A stretch of 64,000 bases of DNA from Apoderus coryli. Lineage: Eukaryota > Arthropoda > Insecta > Coleoptera > Attelabidae. How positions within the stretch are numbered: the stretch's first letter is position 1; each line of letters begins with the position of its first letter. A program made the position numbers and the translations under genes. Positions 1-10,025 of the stretch are shown in pieces. Location: the NCBI GenBank assembly GCA_911728435.2, contig OU452202.1, forward strand, positions 25,957,135 to 26,021,134, read 5' to 3'. The notes beneath the pieces are model-generated. The model made no database searches and was not told the DNA's origin. It saw only the letters and a program-made list of their open reading frames with translations.

Positions 1-317
1 AGGAGTTGCCACGTTGCATGTATTTCATAAATCGCCGACATATTAGTCTAAAACGTCGGGACTTTATGAATCTGTGATTCGCTTCACCCGAGTTATTCCG
101 AGCGGCTAATGTGTCGGCGAATTCCGAAAATGCGCGCCGGCCTCGGATGCTTTTAGAATGAGTGTCCACAGTTTTTCTTTACTTTTTTTTTGTTATTTTG
201 GAGTTGTATATTGAACAATTTACACTAAAAATCTCCCCAAAATAGTATATAAGCGTTTGCATGTAAAAATATACACATGGACAATAATAACAAACAGATT
301 TTATTTAAGGTTCTAAA
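1..317. other. Non-coding, nothing recognised
   Basis: Mixed-composition sequence with no supported reading frame, repeat or RNA. Confidence 0.5.
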
Positions 318-680
318 CTAATTGTCAAACTCAGAATCACTGAGCGTATTATCTTCTTCTGCGTCGCTAGTTTCGATGTTCTCCAGTGTTAATATAGGGA
401 GTAAAAGATTCAGGGTTTCTGAACTAAAATGCTTACTTCTTTTTCTTGGCTTTTGTCTATTGCTGCTGAAAAGTGGATCGGATGATAATAACAGCCTGTT
501 CAATATGTCTCTATTGCATTTTATTCTGTCAAATTTTCGAGAGAAGGTCTGCCTATACAGTCTGAAATGTTTGTCTCGGGCCTCGGCAGTTTCCTCCGAG
601 AGTTGTCCTATTGGCAATAATGAATGTTTAATGACGTAGCACCATGCTGCTGACATTGGATGCCACCCATACAACTGCAC
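318..680 (-). CDS. C-terminal fragment of a repeat-associated insect protein (uncharacterised)
   Basis: This 120-codon frame starts at a GTG and is preceded in frame by a TAA at 684-686, so it is a downstream piece rather than a full gene. It contains LYGWHPMS, LPIGQLSEE, EARDKHFR and LLLSSDPL, followed by a basic stretch (KPRKRSK) and an acidic tail ending SDSEFDN. I recall this motif order from the C-termini of uncharacterised insect proteins present in many copies, probably transposon-encoded; the function is unknown. On the minus strand the frame begins just after a CTAAC and a TGTGCAG, which could be a splice acceptor, but no upstream exon was found. The frame has no internal stop. Confidence 0.4.
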   Translation of the reverse strand: MQLYGWHPMSAAWCYVIKHSLLPIGQLSEETAEARDKHFRLYRQTFSRKFDRIKCNRDILNRLLLSSDPLFSSNRQKPRKRSKHFSSETLNLLLPILTLENIETSDAEEDNTLSDSEFDN

Positions 681-2820
681 AGGTTAGCAGTTTCATAAGC
701 ATCGCATCGAACATCTTTGCATCTATTGCATATCCGCTGGAAATTGTTTCAAGAATCACTTTGAATCTAAATATTAGGTTTTTGTCTATTCCTGTGATAG
801 GTGACGCAGTTTCCGGATCAGAAAAAAAGCGTTTCGAAGTAAAAGTTTAAAGTTCTTTGAGGTAATAATTTTTTTTCTAAAAATAAAAGTTTTAGATCCA
901 ATTTCTTATCCGGGGCATTCTTGTATTATATTATATAACTGCAATTTTGTCATAATCTTGAACATTCCGGAAGAATCTGAAAAGAAAGAAAATTAATTAT
1001 TTTAAAAACCAATACAAAATCCGAGTTTTAAAGTCATGCATGGAAAACAAAATGGCAGAAAAAAGCGGAACCATTTTAGTCTTGTCAAACTTTATATAAA
1101 AAAAAGTAGAATACTCGGAAGTACCTGGAAGTTATACAAAAATACTAATGTTTCAAAATTTTGTCAAGAAAATGTATTTTAACTGGACCCTCCTGGACGA
1201 TTATATTATTGTATTTATTAAACAATAACTTAAATACATTCTAAATTATTATTTTTAAAATACATACCTGCACCTTCCATATTCGTCTAAATGAACACAA
1301 TAACGATTCACAAAACAACTTAAACGGCTGCTGAAAATCACATAAAAAACGGAGAGCATAATCTATAAAACAACGTTTCTCATTAACTAACGACTGAGTT
1401 TCGGCTAATTCAGTGTCGCGCAGCGGATACTGAGGGGCAAGAGAGGAACAAAAAATATCATAGAGGGGTTATTTACTTAATAGAAACAGATAGTACCAAG
1501 GAGTTCCGCTATTCTTTTTAATTCCGACTTTTGACCAGGTTTTTAGTCTATATACTCCATTGTGCGTTGTTTTGTAGGAATTTAAAAAAAGCTAGAAAAA
1601 AAACTTCATTACATTTTTTAATACTTAATTATGTAATGCTACAAGTAGGTATATAAAATGTAATTTTAAAATTAAAAAACTTTTACACGGAAATGAGTTT
1701 CTTGATCGTGCTAGAGTATTTAAATTACTATTTTTAAATATAATCCACACATTAGTTCCACCAGTAGGTACAGACATTAATTAAATATTTCACGCCAAAT
1801 TCTTGAGAACTTTAAATGAAATAGTTTTGTTCTTTCTCGCAAAATACCGCAAAATGTAATAATGCTGCCTGCTGATTCATTTAGAAATAGTAGTGATTTC
1901 GTTTTTATCTAATTTTCTTTGCCATTCACACGTTAATGCCTTGAACACTAGGGATACCCAAAACTTATTCGATTTAATGAGAGTTAGAGACTAAGATAAA
2001 AAAAAAACTACTTGATTAGAAACGACTTACACATTCGTCGGAATCTGATTGAAAGAAATTTAATCAAGAACTAAAGATTTGTATTTACAAAATTGGTGAT
2101 ATTGATAAAACTCAAGCGTTTGTTGATCCGAAAGAGCTAAATAAAATATTTATTTTACAATACCTGTCGTGCTATTAGCCAGTGGAATAGTTGTTGGGCC
2201 TTGTTGTAACATGGGGTGGTACTTTAGATGCAGCAACAGCTATATTTTGGGCACCACTTTATTTTATTGTTTGTGGGTAAAAATGAAGAAAACCCCTGTC
2301 CGTTTTTGATACACTTGATTAATTTATTTCGCGCACTATAAAACTGTGAAGGGCCCAGTTAAAAACATACATCAGTAATCTAACAAATTCAATTAAACCC
2401 GTTACAACGGAACCGTTTCTTAATAACTATTTGCACTTTTATTATAATTATACCATAATATGATAATTAATAATTCAATAATATATACGAAAAAAAATCT
2501 AAACTCCCTTGGGCATGAGGTTTTTGCGCGTTTTCAACAACATCCGAAAACTACTTACTAAAACTACGCCGACAGGACTCGCTATCTATTAAAAACAGTC
2601 GGTATCGGCAGCACGCGTGAATATACGGTGCGCCAAAATATTTCGCGCTCTATATAAGTAATTAAATATTATACTTTACTTGTAAAGTGTAACCAAAACA
2701 ATTAAGTATTTTAAATTTAAACGATGAAGTGAATTTTCATTACACATCTATTTGGACGAGGGTTGCCTTTTAAATTTCCGGATTAGAGAACAAAAACAAA
2801 TATTAATCCCCATGAAGATC
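681..2820. other. AT-rich intergenic, nothing recognised
   Basis: About 2.1 kb of AT-rich sequence with many homopolymer runs. I see no reading frame with family resemblance, no tandem repeat and no paired inverted repeat. Confidence 0.45.
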
Positions 2821-2972
2821 TATAGATAGATAGATATATTTATTCACCATCTTATGTTACATAACATGTATAGTACGTCAAAAAAGAACAAAAATTAACA
2901 AATCAAAGTTACAGCAACAAAGAAAGGCTTACAAACCAATTAAAATAGCAACAACATAAAACAAACTAAAAT

Positions 2973-3782
2973 CTAGGAAAATCTTACAATATCGCTTCTG
3001 AAATAGTTCTCAAAGGTATAAAAAGCTTGAGATATCAAAAATGATTTAATACTTTTGTTAAACTGGACTTCACCAAGGTTCTTTATGTGAGACGGCAGCT
3101 TATTATAAAATTTAACACAATAATAGTCAGAACCTTTTCTAGTCCTCAATAGGCGGTGAAATTCAGGCAATATGTCATTGCGATTTCGCGTACCATAATT
3201 ATGCATATCAGAGTGAAGAGTGAAATGCGAGGCGTTAGTTCGAATGTAGCCAAGACAGTTTAAGATGTACAAGGAAGGCAAAGTAAGTAATCCGTGTTCA
3301 ACAAAATACTTTTTACAGCAGTCACGCCAACCGAGCCCCAACATTGTGCGTAAACATCTCATCTGTAGCTTGAAGATTTTCATTGTATGGGAACTATGTC
3401 CCCAGTTACCATACGACATACGGGAAACAAAATAACCATAATATACCGTCAACAGACTGGCGATTGAAACACTCTGCGCAAGCCTTCTGATGAGATATAT
3501 GACCCTGGACAGCGAGCACCCAAGTTCACGAACATGACTCTCCCAGGTTAATTTAGGATCAAGATGAACCCCAAGGAACTTCACGCGAACATCGCTCTGA
3601 AGATCGATAGGCGCAGAACGCAATGTAAAGTGCATGCTCTGAGTTTTAGCCTGATTCAAACTCAGTTCATTTGCCAGAAACCACTTGCCTATGTCAGTCT
3701 CAACAGCATTAACCAACTCCCCTAAAGGGTCGTTTGGTCGATATCTAATCAGACTAGTTGTGTCGTCAGCAAAGAGGATTAT
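2973..3782 (-). pseudogene. LINE family A reverse transcriptase, C-terminal part (copy 1)
   Basis: The frame reads from the ADD box of the RT (ADDTTSLIRY) through the thumb (KFLGVHLDPKLTW) to the end of the protein (FRSDIVRFS, stop at 2973). Compared with the copies at 42586-44385 and 49851-50645 it lacks two codons in SYG(IL)NWGHSS. Its upstream half lies beyond the retrozyme at 6316-6783. The catalytic ADD triplet sits directly against the insertion boundary. The frame runs on into retrozyme sequence as far as 3836, which is chimeric and not part of the LINE. Confidence 0.88.
3770..3782. repeat. Target-site duplication, left copy (retrozyme)
   Basis: The 13-mer CAAAGAGGATTAT occurs here and again at 6316-6328, flanking the retrozyme array. 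The outermost C may instead belong to the insert, so 12-13 bp is the supported length. Confidence 0.85.
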
Positions 3783-3831
3783 GAATTGGGCTTGTTTAAC
3801 AAAACAAGACTTAAAATCCGAGAGTTTGTCT

Positions 3832-3907
3832 GTCAACCACTATACTTTCACCAGACGGCCGTTTCGTCGATCCACGACTCATCAGTGGTGATCGGTCAGT
3901 AGTTGAC
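3832..3907 (-). ncRNA. Type I hammerhead ribozyme, minus copy 1
   Basis: On the minus strand the catalytic core reads CTGATGA (plus 3885-3879), stem II GTCG/CGAC with loop TGGAT, GAAAC, a minimal stem III with loop GGCC, then the cleavage triplet GTC. The scissile bond lies between 3854 and 3853. Stem I pairs GTCAACTACTG with the distal strand and TCACCA with TGGTGA, leaving an internal loop that could dock with loop II. All invariant core bases are present. The base at 3910, just outside stem I, differs from the other copies. Confidence 0.93.
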
Positions 3908-4164
3908 AGACAAACTCTCGTAAATAATGTGGTATATACCCCACAGGGTACAGAGATGTAAAAGAATGTGTTTGGCGACATCTAGTTTTTTCGTTGGTAG
4001 TACGCCGAGTGAACAACAGTTCCTATATCGGCTGCCTGGGAGGTCTCTGACCCCATGAAGCAACTACCAACACATAGACGCGCCGATACTCCCTTAAGCG
4101 GGATCGCATATATTTGAATTGGGCTTGTTTAACAAAACAAGACTTAAAATCCGAGAGTTTGTCT

Positions 4165-4240
4165 GTCAACCACTATACTTTCACCAGACGGCCGTTTCGT
4201 CGATCCACGACTCATCAGTGGTGATCGGTCAGTAGTTGAC
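4165..4240 (-). ncRNA. Type I hammerhead ribozyme, minus copy 2
   Basis: Same core and stems as the copy at 3832, displaced by exactly 333 bp. Predicted cleavage is between 4187 and 4186 on the minus strand. Confidence 0.93.
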
Positions 4241-4497
4241 AGCCAAACTCTCGTAAATAATGTGGTATATACCCCACAGGGTACAGAGATGTAAAAGAAT
4301 GTGTTTGGCGACATCTAGTTTTTTCGTTGGTAGTACGCCGAGTGAACAACAGTTCCTATATCGGCTGCCTGGGAGGTCTCTGACCCCATGAAGCAACTAC
4401 CAACACATAGACGCGCCGATACTCCCTTAAGCGGGATCGCATATATTTGAATTGGGCTTGTTTAACAAAACAAGACTTAAAATCCGAGAGTTTGTCT

Positions 4498-4573
4498 GTC
4501 AACCACTATACTTTCACCAGACGGCCGTTTCGTCGATCCACGACTCATCAGTGGTGATCGGTCAGTAGTTGAC
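4498..4573 (-). ncRNA. Type I hammerhead ribozyme, minus copy 3
   Basis: Third minus-strand ribozyme, 333 bp from the previous one. Predicted cleavage is between 4520 and 4519. It is the closest minus-strand copy to the inversion axis. Confidence 0.93.
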
Positions 4574-4781
4574 AGCCAAACTCTCGTAAATAATGTGGTA
4601 TATACCCCACAGGGTACAGAGATGTAAAAGAATGTGTTTGGCGACATCTAGTTTTTTCGTTGGTAGTACGCCGAGTGAACAACAGTTCCTATATCGGCTG
4701 CCTGGGAGGTCTCTGACCCCATGAAGCAACTACCAACACATAGACGCGCCGATACTCCCTTAAGCGGGATCGCATATATTT

Positions 4782-4826
4782 GAATTGGGCTTGTTTAACA
4801 AAACAAGACTTAAACAAGCCCAATTC
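4782..4826. repeat. Inversion axis of the retrozyme array
   Basis: Arms GAATTGGGCTTGTTTAA (4782-4798) and TTAAACAAGCCCAATTC (4810-4826) are exact reverse complements around an 11-bp centre. The complementarity then continues outward for about 1 kb on each side, since the two half-arrays are mirror images. Confidence 0.92.
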
Positions 4827-5034
4827 AAATATATGCGATCCCGCTTAAGGGAGTATCGGCGCGTCTATGTGTTGGTAGTTGCTTCATGGGGTCAGAGACC
4901 TCCCAGGCAGCCGATATAGGAACTGTTGTTCACTCGGCGTACTACCAACGAAAAAACTAGATGTCGCCAAACACATTCTTTTACATCTCTGTACCCTGTG
5001 GGGTATATACCACATTATTTACGAGAGTTTGGCT

Positions 5035-5110
5035 GTCAACTACTGACCGATCACCACTGATGAGTCGTGGATCGACGAAACGGCCGTCTGGTGAAAGTAT
5101 AGTGGTTGAC
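5035..5110 (+). ncRNA. Type I hammerhead ribozyme, plus copy 1
   Basis: CTGATGA is at 5057-5063, stem II GTCG/CGAC at 5064-5067 and 5073-5076, GAAAC at 5077-5081, stem III loop GGCC, and GTC ends at 5088, the predicted cleavage site. Stem I strands are 5035-5056 and 5089-5110, pairing 6 bp next to the core and about 11 bp distally. Confidence 0.94.
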
Positions 5111-5367
5111 AGACAAACTCTCGGATTTTAAGTCTTGTTTTGTTAAACAAGCCCAATTCAAATATATGCGATCCCGCTTAAGGGAGTATCGGCGCGTCTA
5201 TGTGTTGGTAGTTGCTTCATGGGGTCAGAGACCTCCCAGGCAGCCGATATAGGAACTGTTGTTCACTCGGCGTACTACCAACGAAAAAACTAGATGTCGC
5301 CAAACACATTCTTTTACATCTCTGTACCCTGTGGGGTATATACCACATTATTTACGAGAGTTTGGCT

Positions 5368-5443
5368 GTCAACTACTGACCGATCACCACTGATGAGTCG
5401 TGGATCGACGAAACGGCCGTCTGGTGAAAGTATAGTGGTTGAC
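5368..5443 (+). ncRNA. Type I hammerhead ribozyme, plus copy 2
   Basis: Repeats the ribozyme at 5035 with a 333-bp offset. Cleavage is predicted after 5421, so processing with the previous copy would release a 333-nt monomer. Confidence 0.94.
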
Positions 5444-5700
5444 AGACAAACTCTCGGATTTTAAGTCTTGTTTTGTTAAACAAGCCCAATTCAAATATAT
5501 GCGATCCCGCTTAAGGGAGTATCGGCGCGTCTATGTGTTGGTAGTTGCTTCATGGGGTCAGAGACCTCCCAGGCAGCCGATATAGGAACTGTTGTTCACT
5601 CGGCGTACTACCAACGAAAAAACTAGATGTCGCCAAACACATTCTTTTACATCTCTGTACCCTGTGGGGTATATACCACATTATTTACGAGAGTTTGGCT

Positions 5701-5776
5701 GTCAACTACTGACCGATCACCACTGATGAGTCGTGGATCGACGAAACGGCCGTCTGGTGAAAGTATAGTGGTTGAC
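5701..5776 (+). ncRNA. Type I hammerhead ribozyme, plus copy 3
   Basis: Third plus-strand copy with an intact core. Predicted cleavage is after 5754. Confidence 0.94.
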
Positions 5777-6033
5777 AGACAAACTCTCGGATTTTAAGTC
5801 TTGTTTTGTTAAACAAGCCCAATTCAAATATATGCGATCCCGCTTAAGGGAGTATCGGCGCGTCTATGTGTTGGTAGTTGCTTCATGGGGTCAGAGACCT
5901 CCCAGGCAGCCGATATAGGAACTGTTGTTCACTCGGCGTACTACCAACGAAAAAACTAGATGTCGCCAAACACATTCTTTTACATCTCTGTACCCTGTGG
6001 GGTATATACCACATTATTTACGAGAGTTTGGCT

Positions 6034-6109
6034 GTCAACTACTGACCGATCACCACTGATGAGTCGTGGATCGACGAAACGGCCGTCTGGTGAAAGTATA
6101 GTGGTTGAC
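6034..6109 (+). ncRNA. Type I hammerhead ribozyme, plus copy 4
   Basis: Fourth plus-strand copy; predicted cleavage after 6087. The partial unit that follows (6159-6315) ends before reaching another ribozyme. Confidence 0.94.
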
Positions 6110-6315
6110 AGACAAACTCTCGGATTTTAAGTCTTGTTTTGTTAAACAAGCCCAATTCAAATATATGCGATCCCGCTTAAGGGAGTATCGGCGCGTCTAT
6201 GTGTTGGTAGTTGCTTCATGGGGTCAGAGACCTCCCAGGCAGCCGATATAGGAACTGTTGTTCACTCGGCGTACTACCAACGAAAAAACTAGATGTCGCC
6301 AAACACATTCTTTTA

Positions 6316-6328
6316 CAAAGAGGATTAT
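6316..6328. repeat. Target-site duplication, right copy (retrozyme)
   Basis: Same 13-mer as at 3770-3782. Reading on from it, the LINE sequence resumes at the codons preceding the ADD box. Confidence 0.85.
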
Positions 6329-6783
6329 ATTTGACTCTTCTTTAAATTTGTATAAATCATTTACGTATATTAAAAACAATAAAGGTCCCAAAACCGACCC
6401 CTGGGGCACACCCCGTAAAACCCTTCGTCTCTCCGAGTATCGTCCCCCATCCAAAATGTGCTGAAAACGATCGCTGAGATAAGAGCCAACCAAGGCAACA
6501 CTGTCAACATCAAAGTTATAGTAAGAGAGTTTCTGAAGAAGGATCTCGTGTGAGACACAGTCAAAAGCATTAGTAAGGTCATAAAAGGAAGCAAAGGTGT
6601 CACAGCCCCGCTCCATGCCATCGGAAACATATTCCAAAAGGTTATTAATTGCAAGAGTAGTAGATCTCTTATTACGAAAGCCATATTGACCTTGCATAAA
6701 GAGATTATTTGCTTCAAAATATTCAGTTATTTGATTTTTAATAATAGACTCAAAGATTTTCGAAAAAATTGGCAAGATCGATC
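6316..6783 (-). pseudogene. LINE family A reverse transcriptase, upstream part (copy 1)
   Basis: Minus-strand RT segment from ILPIFSKIFESIIKNQ through FGFRNKRSTT-like (YGFRNKRSTT), AFDCVSHEILLQKL and the GVPQGSVLGPLLFL box to SNIILF, where the retrozyme begins. It differs from the copy at 42.6 kb by scattered substitutions (for example TNAFDCV for TKAFDCV). The open frame extends artificially into the retrozyme down to 6224 and into unrelated upstream DNA to 6859. Confidence 0.87.
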
Positions 6784-7947
6784 GATTTCTGATATTTGGT
6801 TGAAACGACCCCCGTATATCCTGTTTGTTTTTGGATTCTTTGAGCCAACCTCCAAACAAAAGTCTGCAAGTAAAGGGGGCGTTTCTACTTTCAACTTTAC
6901 TTGCAGAATTTTGTTTAGAGCAAATCTGTTCACTTTATACCCACAAAAAGTTATTTCTTTTATAAGCAAAAATGAACAGGGAATTTAAGAAAAAATAAAA
7001 AAATATATTTATTGTAATGGCGTAAAAATAGGGGCATAAAAAGTGTCACTAACCCCTATAGCATGCCACTGGTTCATTTTTCAATAATATTGATTATGTG
7101 AAAATATGACTTTTTTAAAGAACATAGCGGTCGCGAAATGTTATAAAAATATTTATAGGCGTTTTTGACTTATAGCAAATTTTCGATTTTAAATTTGATC
7201 CTTTGACACCCTGTACTTAGACAACTACCCCCTTTAAGGGTATATGTCCCTATATCAAAATACATGAATTAGCGAGAGCTTTCTGTGGTATATCGTTTTC
7301 GGTCGAATTTAGGAACACCCTGTATATATTTATATAGGATTCCTTCTTATATTAATCATGATTAAAAAAAAATCATACTCATTAAAATCTGATATTAATC
7401 GTGATTTTAATCATCTCAACCCTGTCGCAAATATTACACTTTTCAGATCTATCAAAATTAATTTCTATAAAAATGTTTGAATCTTTCGCCGAAACTGCTT
7501 CCTTTGCTTTTTCATCGCTCGTCAATTTCTGCCCAGCGCAGTTTTTATTTTTAATTTTTGGTACAAATTGAAGTATCAAGCGTTTCTAAAAACTAAGTAG
7601 TTAAGTAGAGCAATATCAGCTACTCAACGTATAATGAAGTAAGCTTTTGAAATTATAATTTTGTTCGTTTTGCTAGTGCTGAAAGTTTGCTAAGTAGCAA
7701 ATCTCTCCTCCGACTGTCTGATGAAATTTCCTTATCAAAGTTTAATATAATTTACCGTCGACGAGACATTGTCGCCGCAAAAGATGAGCACAGAAATACA
7801 CCGAGTGAAACATTGTATTACATAAATGAAAATTTGTTTTGAAACTCTAATAATACTAGGATACGAATATGGTGCATATTTCATAGAGACAAACAGTTAC
7901 TTTGTCGCATAGTATGTGTTCCCTAATCTACTTACACACTACGAGGG
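6784..7947. other. Intergenic, AT-rich
   Basis: No coding signal. A CACCCTGTA motif, which recurs through the window, is at 7316-7324. The short frame at 7382-7579 has no family resemblance. Confidence 0.4.
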
Positions 7948-8879
7948 TTATTGTTTTTCAAAATATTCCCCATGAAGATCTATACACTTTTGCATGCGTT
8001 TGAACCAACTGGCGAAGCACTTTTGCCACTCTGATTGAGGTATCTTCAAAAGATGCATTCTGAATGCAGCAACCGCTTCTTCAGGTGTCGAAAAACATTG
8101 ACCTCTCAGTTTGTTTTTTACGTACGGGAATAAAAAGAAGTCATTCGGTGCCAAGTCAGGACTATACGAAGAGTGATCCGTCTTCGGCGGTTGGTTTTCC
8201 TGATTTCTTGGAAGACAACTGGCAAACAAATGGTTGTGTACCACTCAGAATTGATCGTTCTGCGTTGTTCTAGTGGCACGGTTTTTCCGAAAAAACAGGC
8301 GACCATTTGCTTGGAAGTGTTTTGTGCGCGAACAACTTTTGTTGGAATTGGCTCATCTTGAAACACCCATACAGTCGACTGCTGTTTACTTTCGGGCTCA
8401 TACGCGTAAATCCACGATTCATCACCTGTCACGATGTCATAGACGTGTTTCGAAGCACCGCGATCGTATTTTTTGAGCATTTCTTTCGACCAATCGACAC
8501 GAGCCTTTTTTTAAGCAATTAACAAATTGTGTGGGATCCAACGCGAACAAATTATTTTGACACTCAAATCTTTATGCAATATTGAATGTATGCTGGTCCC
8601 ACTAATGCCTAAGGTTGTCTCAATCTCTTGATAGGTCACATGACGATCTTGCAATATCAGTTCGCGCACAGCATCAATGGTTTTCGGAACAACTGATTTT
8701 GGACGACCTTCACGAAATTCGTCTTGGAGTGAACTACGACCACGATTGAATTCAGCATACCAATCGAACACTGGTCCTTGATGGAGCTTCATCGCCAAAA
8801 AAGCACTGTTTTGCTGAGTTAATCCACGTCGAAAGTTTTAAAAAATAATCACACGAAAATGTTCACGATTTAATTCCAT
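7948..8879 (-). pseudogene. mariner transposase, inactivated
   Basis: The start MELNREHFR is at 8879 and the end GEYFEKQ-stop at 7948. Between them, in different frames, are the helix-turn-helix region (VTYQEIETTLGIS), SRWIPHNL, YDRGASKHVYDIV, the first catalytic aspartate in TGDESWIY, and the third in YSPDLAPNDFF. A stop follows MELNREHFRVIIF, and several frameshifts separate the blocks. Between the EIRKTN block and YSPDLAPND about 25 codons that should carry the second catalytic Asp (the HHDN motif) are missing. The enzyme normally makes the cut-and-paste transposition at TA sites; this copy cannot. No convincing terminal inverted repeats were identified. Confidence 0.92.
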
Positions 8880-9979
8880 TTTTGGGCTGAGATGAATCTC
8901 TTAAATTACTGTAAACAACACAAATTTTATCTTATAAAATGTTCGATTCTTCTGGATGACTATTTTTAAATTGGCACTACCTACTCATTAAGTTACTATG
9001 AATACTACATAAACATTTATGCAACAAAAACTTTTTTCAAGTTCTCTGTGAAAATAAAGGGAAACACAACAATCGTTTGTCAACGCAAATATTCATTTTT
9101 CTTTCAGCCGGTAGCGTCGACAAGACGTATTAGTCTCTGTTAAAACAAACCCCTTTGACCACAAATTGTCAAGATGCTCATGATGGATGAGCACCAAGAC
9201 GTGTTTGCCGACATCAAGTATTTATTTTCAAATTGCAACATGTTATTCTGGTGGATGGCAGAGAAGGGTTGGAAGTTTAGGTTTAGTTGTTGGATATATC
9301 GACTAATTTCAAAGTTTCACGGCGGCGCGGCGTTTGAATAAAAAAAGCTTGCAGGATATTTATAAACGTATAGAACAGTCGTGAAAATTTTTTTTATACG
9401 TTATACAAATACAAAATACTAAACTAAATAAATAAATTCACATCTAGAAACATGTACATGAAAATTAAGTAATTGTGGTGTCCTTTACAATAAAAATCCA
9501 AACTAAGATTAACTCGAATTTATCGGATGAAAGGGCTTTTATAGATCAAATTACGTACAAATACGTCAAAAGTTATTTTATAAAAAATAAACTGAAAACA
9601 AAATTTAACTTTGACGGATAGTACGAGGTTGGCTTGATATGTCAGTGAATTTTAAAGGAAACTATTTTTTTCTGAAATAATCCATTACAACAAGGAGCGG
9701 GATGTATTTACAAAACAATCAGAAATCAGAACTACATAAATATATTTTCTAAGATCTTTAATAGAAATGATTTACAAGAAAAATCATTTACATTAAATCA
9801 TTCACTATGGAATTGACTGTTTGCAATTGGTGTAATTAATTTTTAAGTTTTCTAAATTTTATCATTTGACCTCATTTAGTGTTTTTATACAATTGAATAG
9901 TTTTCACAAAATGTATTCATGTTTCGAAAATCCATGTATACGGCTTAGACACTAGGTAAGATTTTTGTAAATCTTATTA
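8880..9979. other. Intergenic, AT-rich
   Basis: Nothing recognised beyond simple AT-rich sequence. Confidence 0.4.
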
Positions 9980-10025
9980 ATGCCACTGATGATGGAACAG
10001 TGAGTTCCGAAACATGCTTGACTAA
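9980..10025 (+). other. Hammerhead-like relic hairpin
   Basis: CTGATGA (9986-9992), a GGAAC/GTTCC hairpin and GAAAC (10009-10013) occur in hammerhead order. One extra base sits between the core and the stem, and the sequence after GAAAC (ATGC) does not give a proper cleavage triplet, so activity is unlikely. One of several such motifs in the window. Confidence 0.45.

Larger units (their letters stand above)
3783..6315. mobile_element. Retrozyme-like hammerhead array, head-to-head 333-bp units
   Basis: The insert is built from a 333-bp unit. The motif GAATTGGG recurs at 3783, 4116, 4449 and 4782, and its reverse complement ends at 4826, 5159, 5492, 5825 and 6158, always 333 apart. Three units plus 30 bp run one way and four units plus a partial one run the other way, meeting near 4804. 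Each full unit has one type I hammerhead ribozyme, sense on the minus strand to the left and on the plus strand to the right. Units are nearly identical; the one difference I found is at 3910. Tandem hammerhead units of a few hundred bp with a 10-13 bp target-site duplication are the known architecture of retrozymes, non-autonomous elements that move through self-cleaved circular RNAs. The inverted layout is unusual. No protein is encoded. The insertion must be recent. Confidence 0.9.
2821..6783 (-). mobile_element. LINE family A, copy 1, 5'-truncated and split by a retrozyme
   Basis: A non-LTR retrotransposon on the minus strand. Its 3' end is at 2821 with a (GATA)n tail, the same end as the copy at 49851-50799. 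It matches the family copy at 42.6-44.5 kb from the RT fingers (ILPIF) to the 3' UTR, then homology stops near 6783, so the 5' end is lost. The element is interrupted between 3783 and 6315 by the hammerhead array. Without the insertion the retained RT-to-C-terminus part would read without a stop. The clade is probably in the Jockey/CR1-like group, judged from the FADD RT box and the short microsatellite tail; this is not proven. Confidence 0.88.

Noticed and set aside
6224..6315. Open frame running from the LINE into the retrozyme
   Set aside because: It is a chance chimera across an insertion boundary; the LINE sequence ends at the target-site duplication.
9986..10013. Functional hammerhead ribozyme
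   Set aside because: Extra base between the core and stem II and no valid cleavage triplet after GAAAC; kept only as a relic motif.
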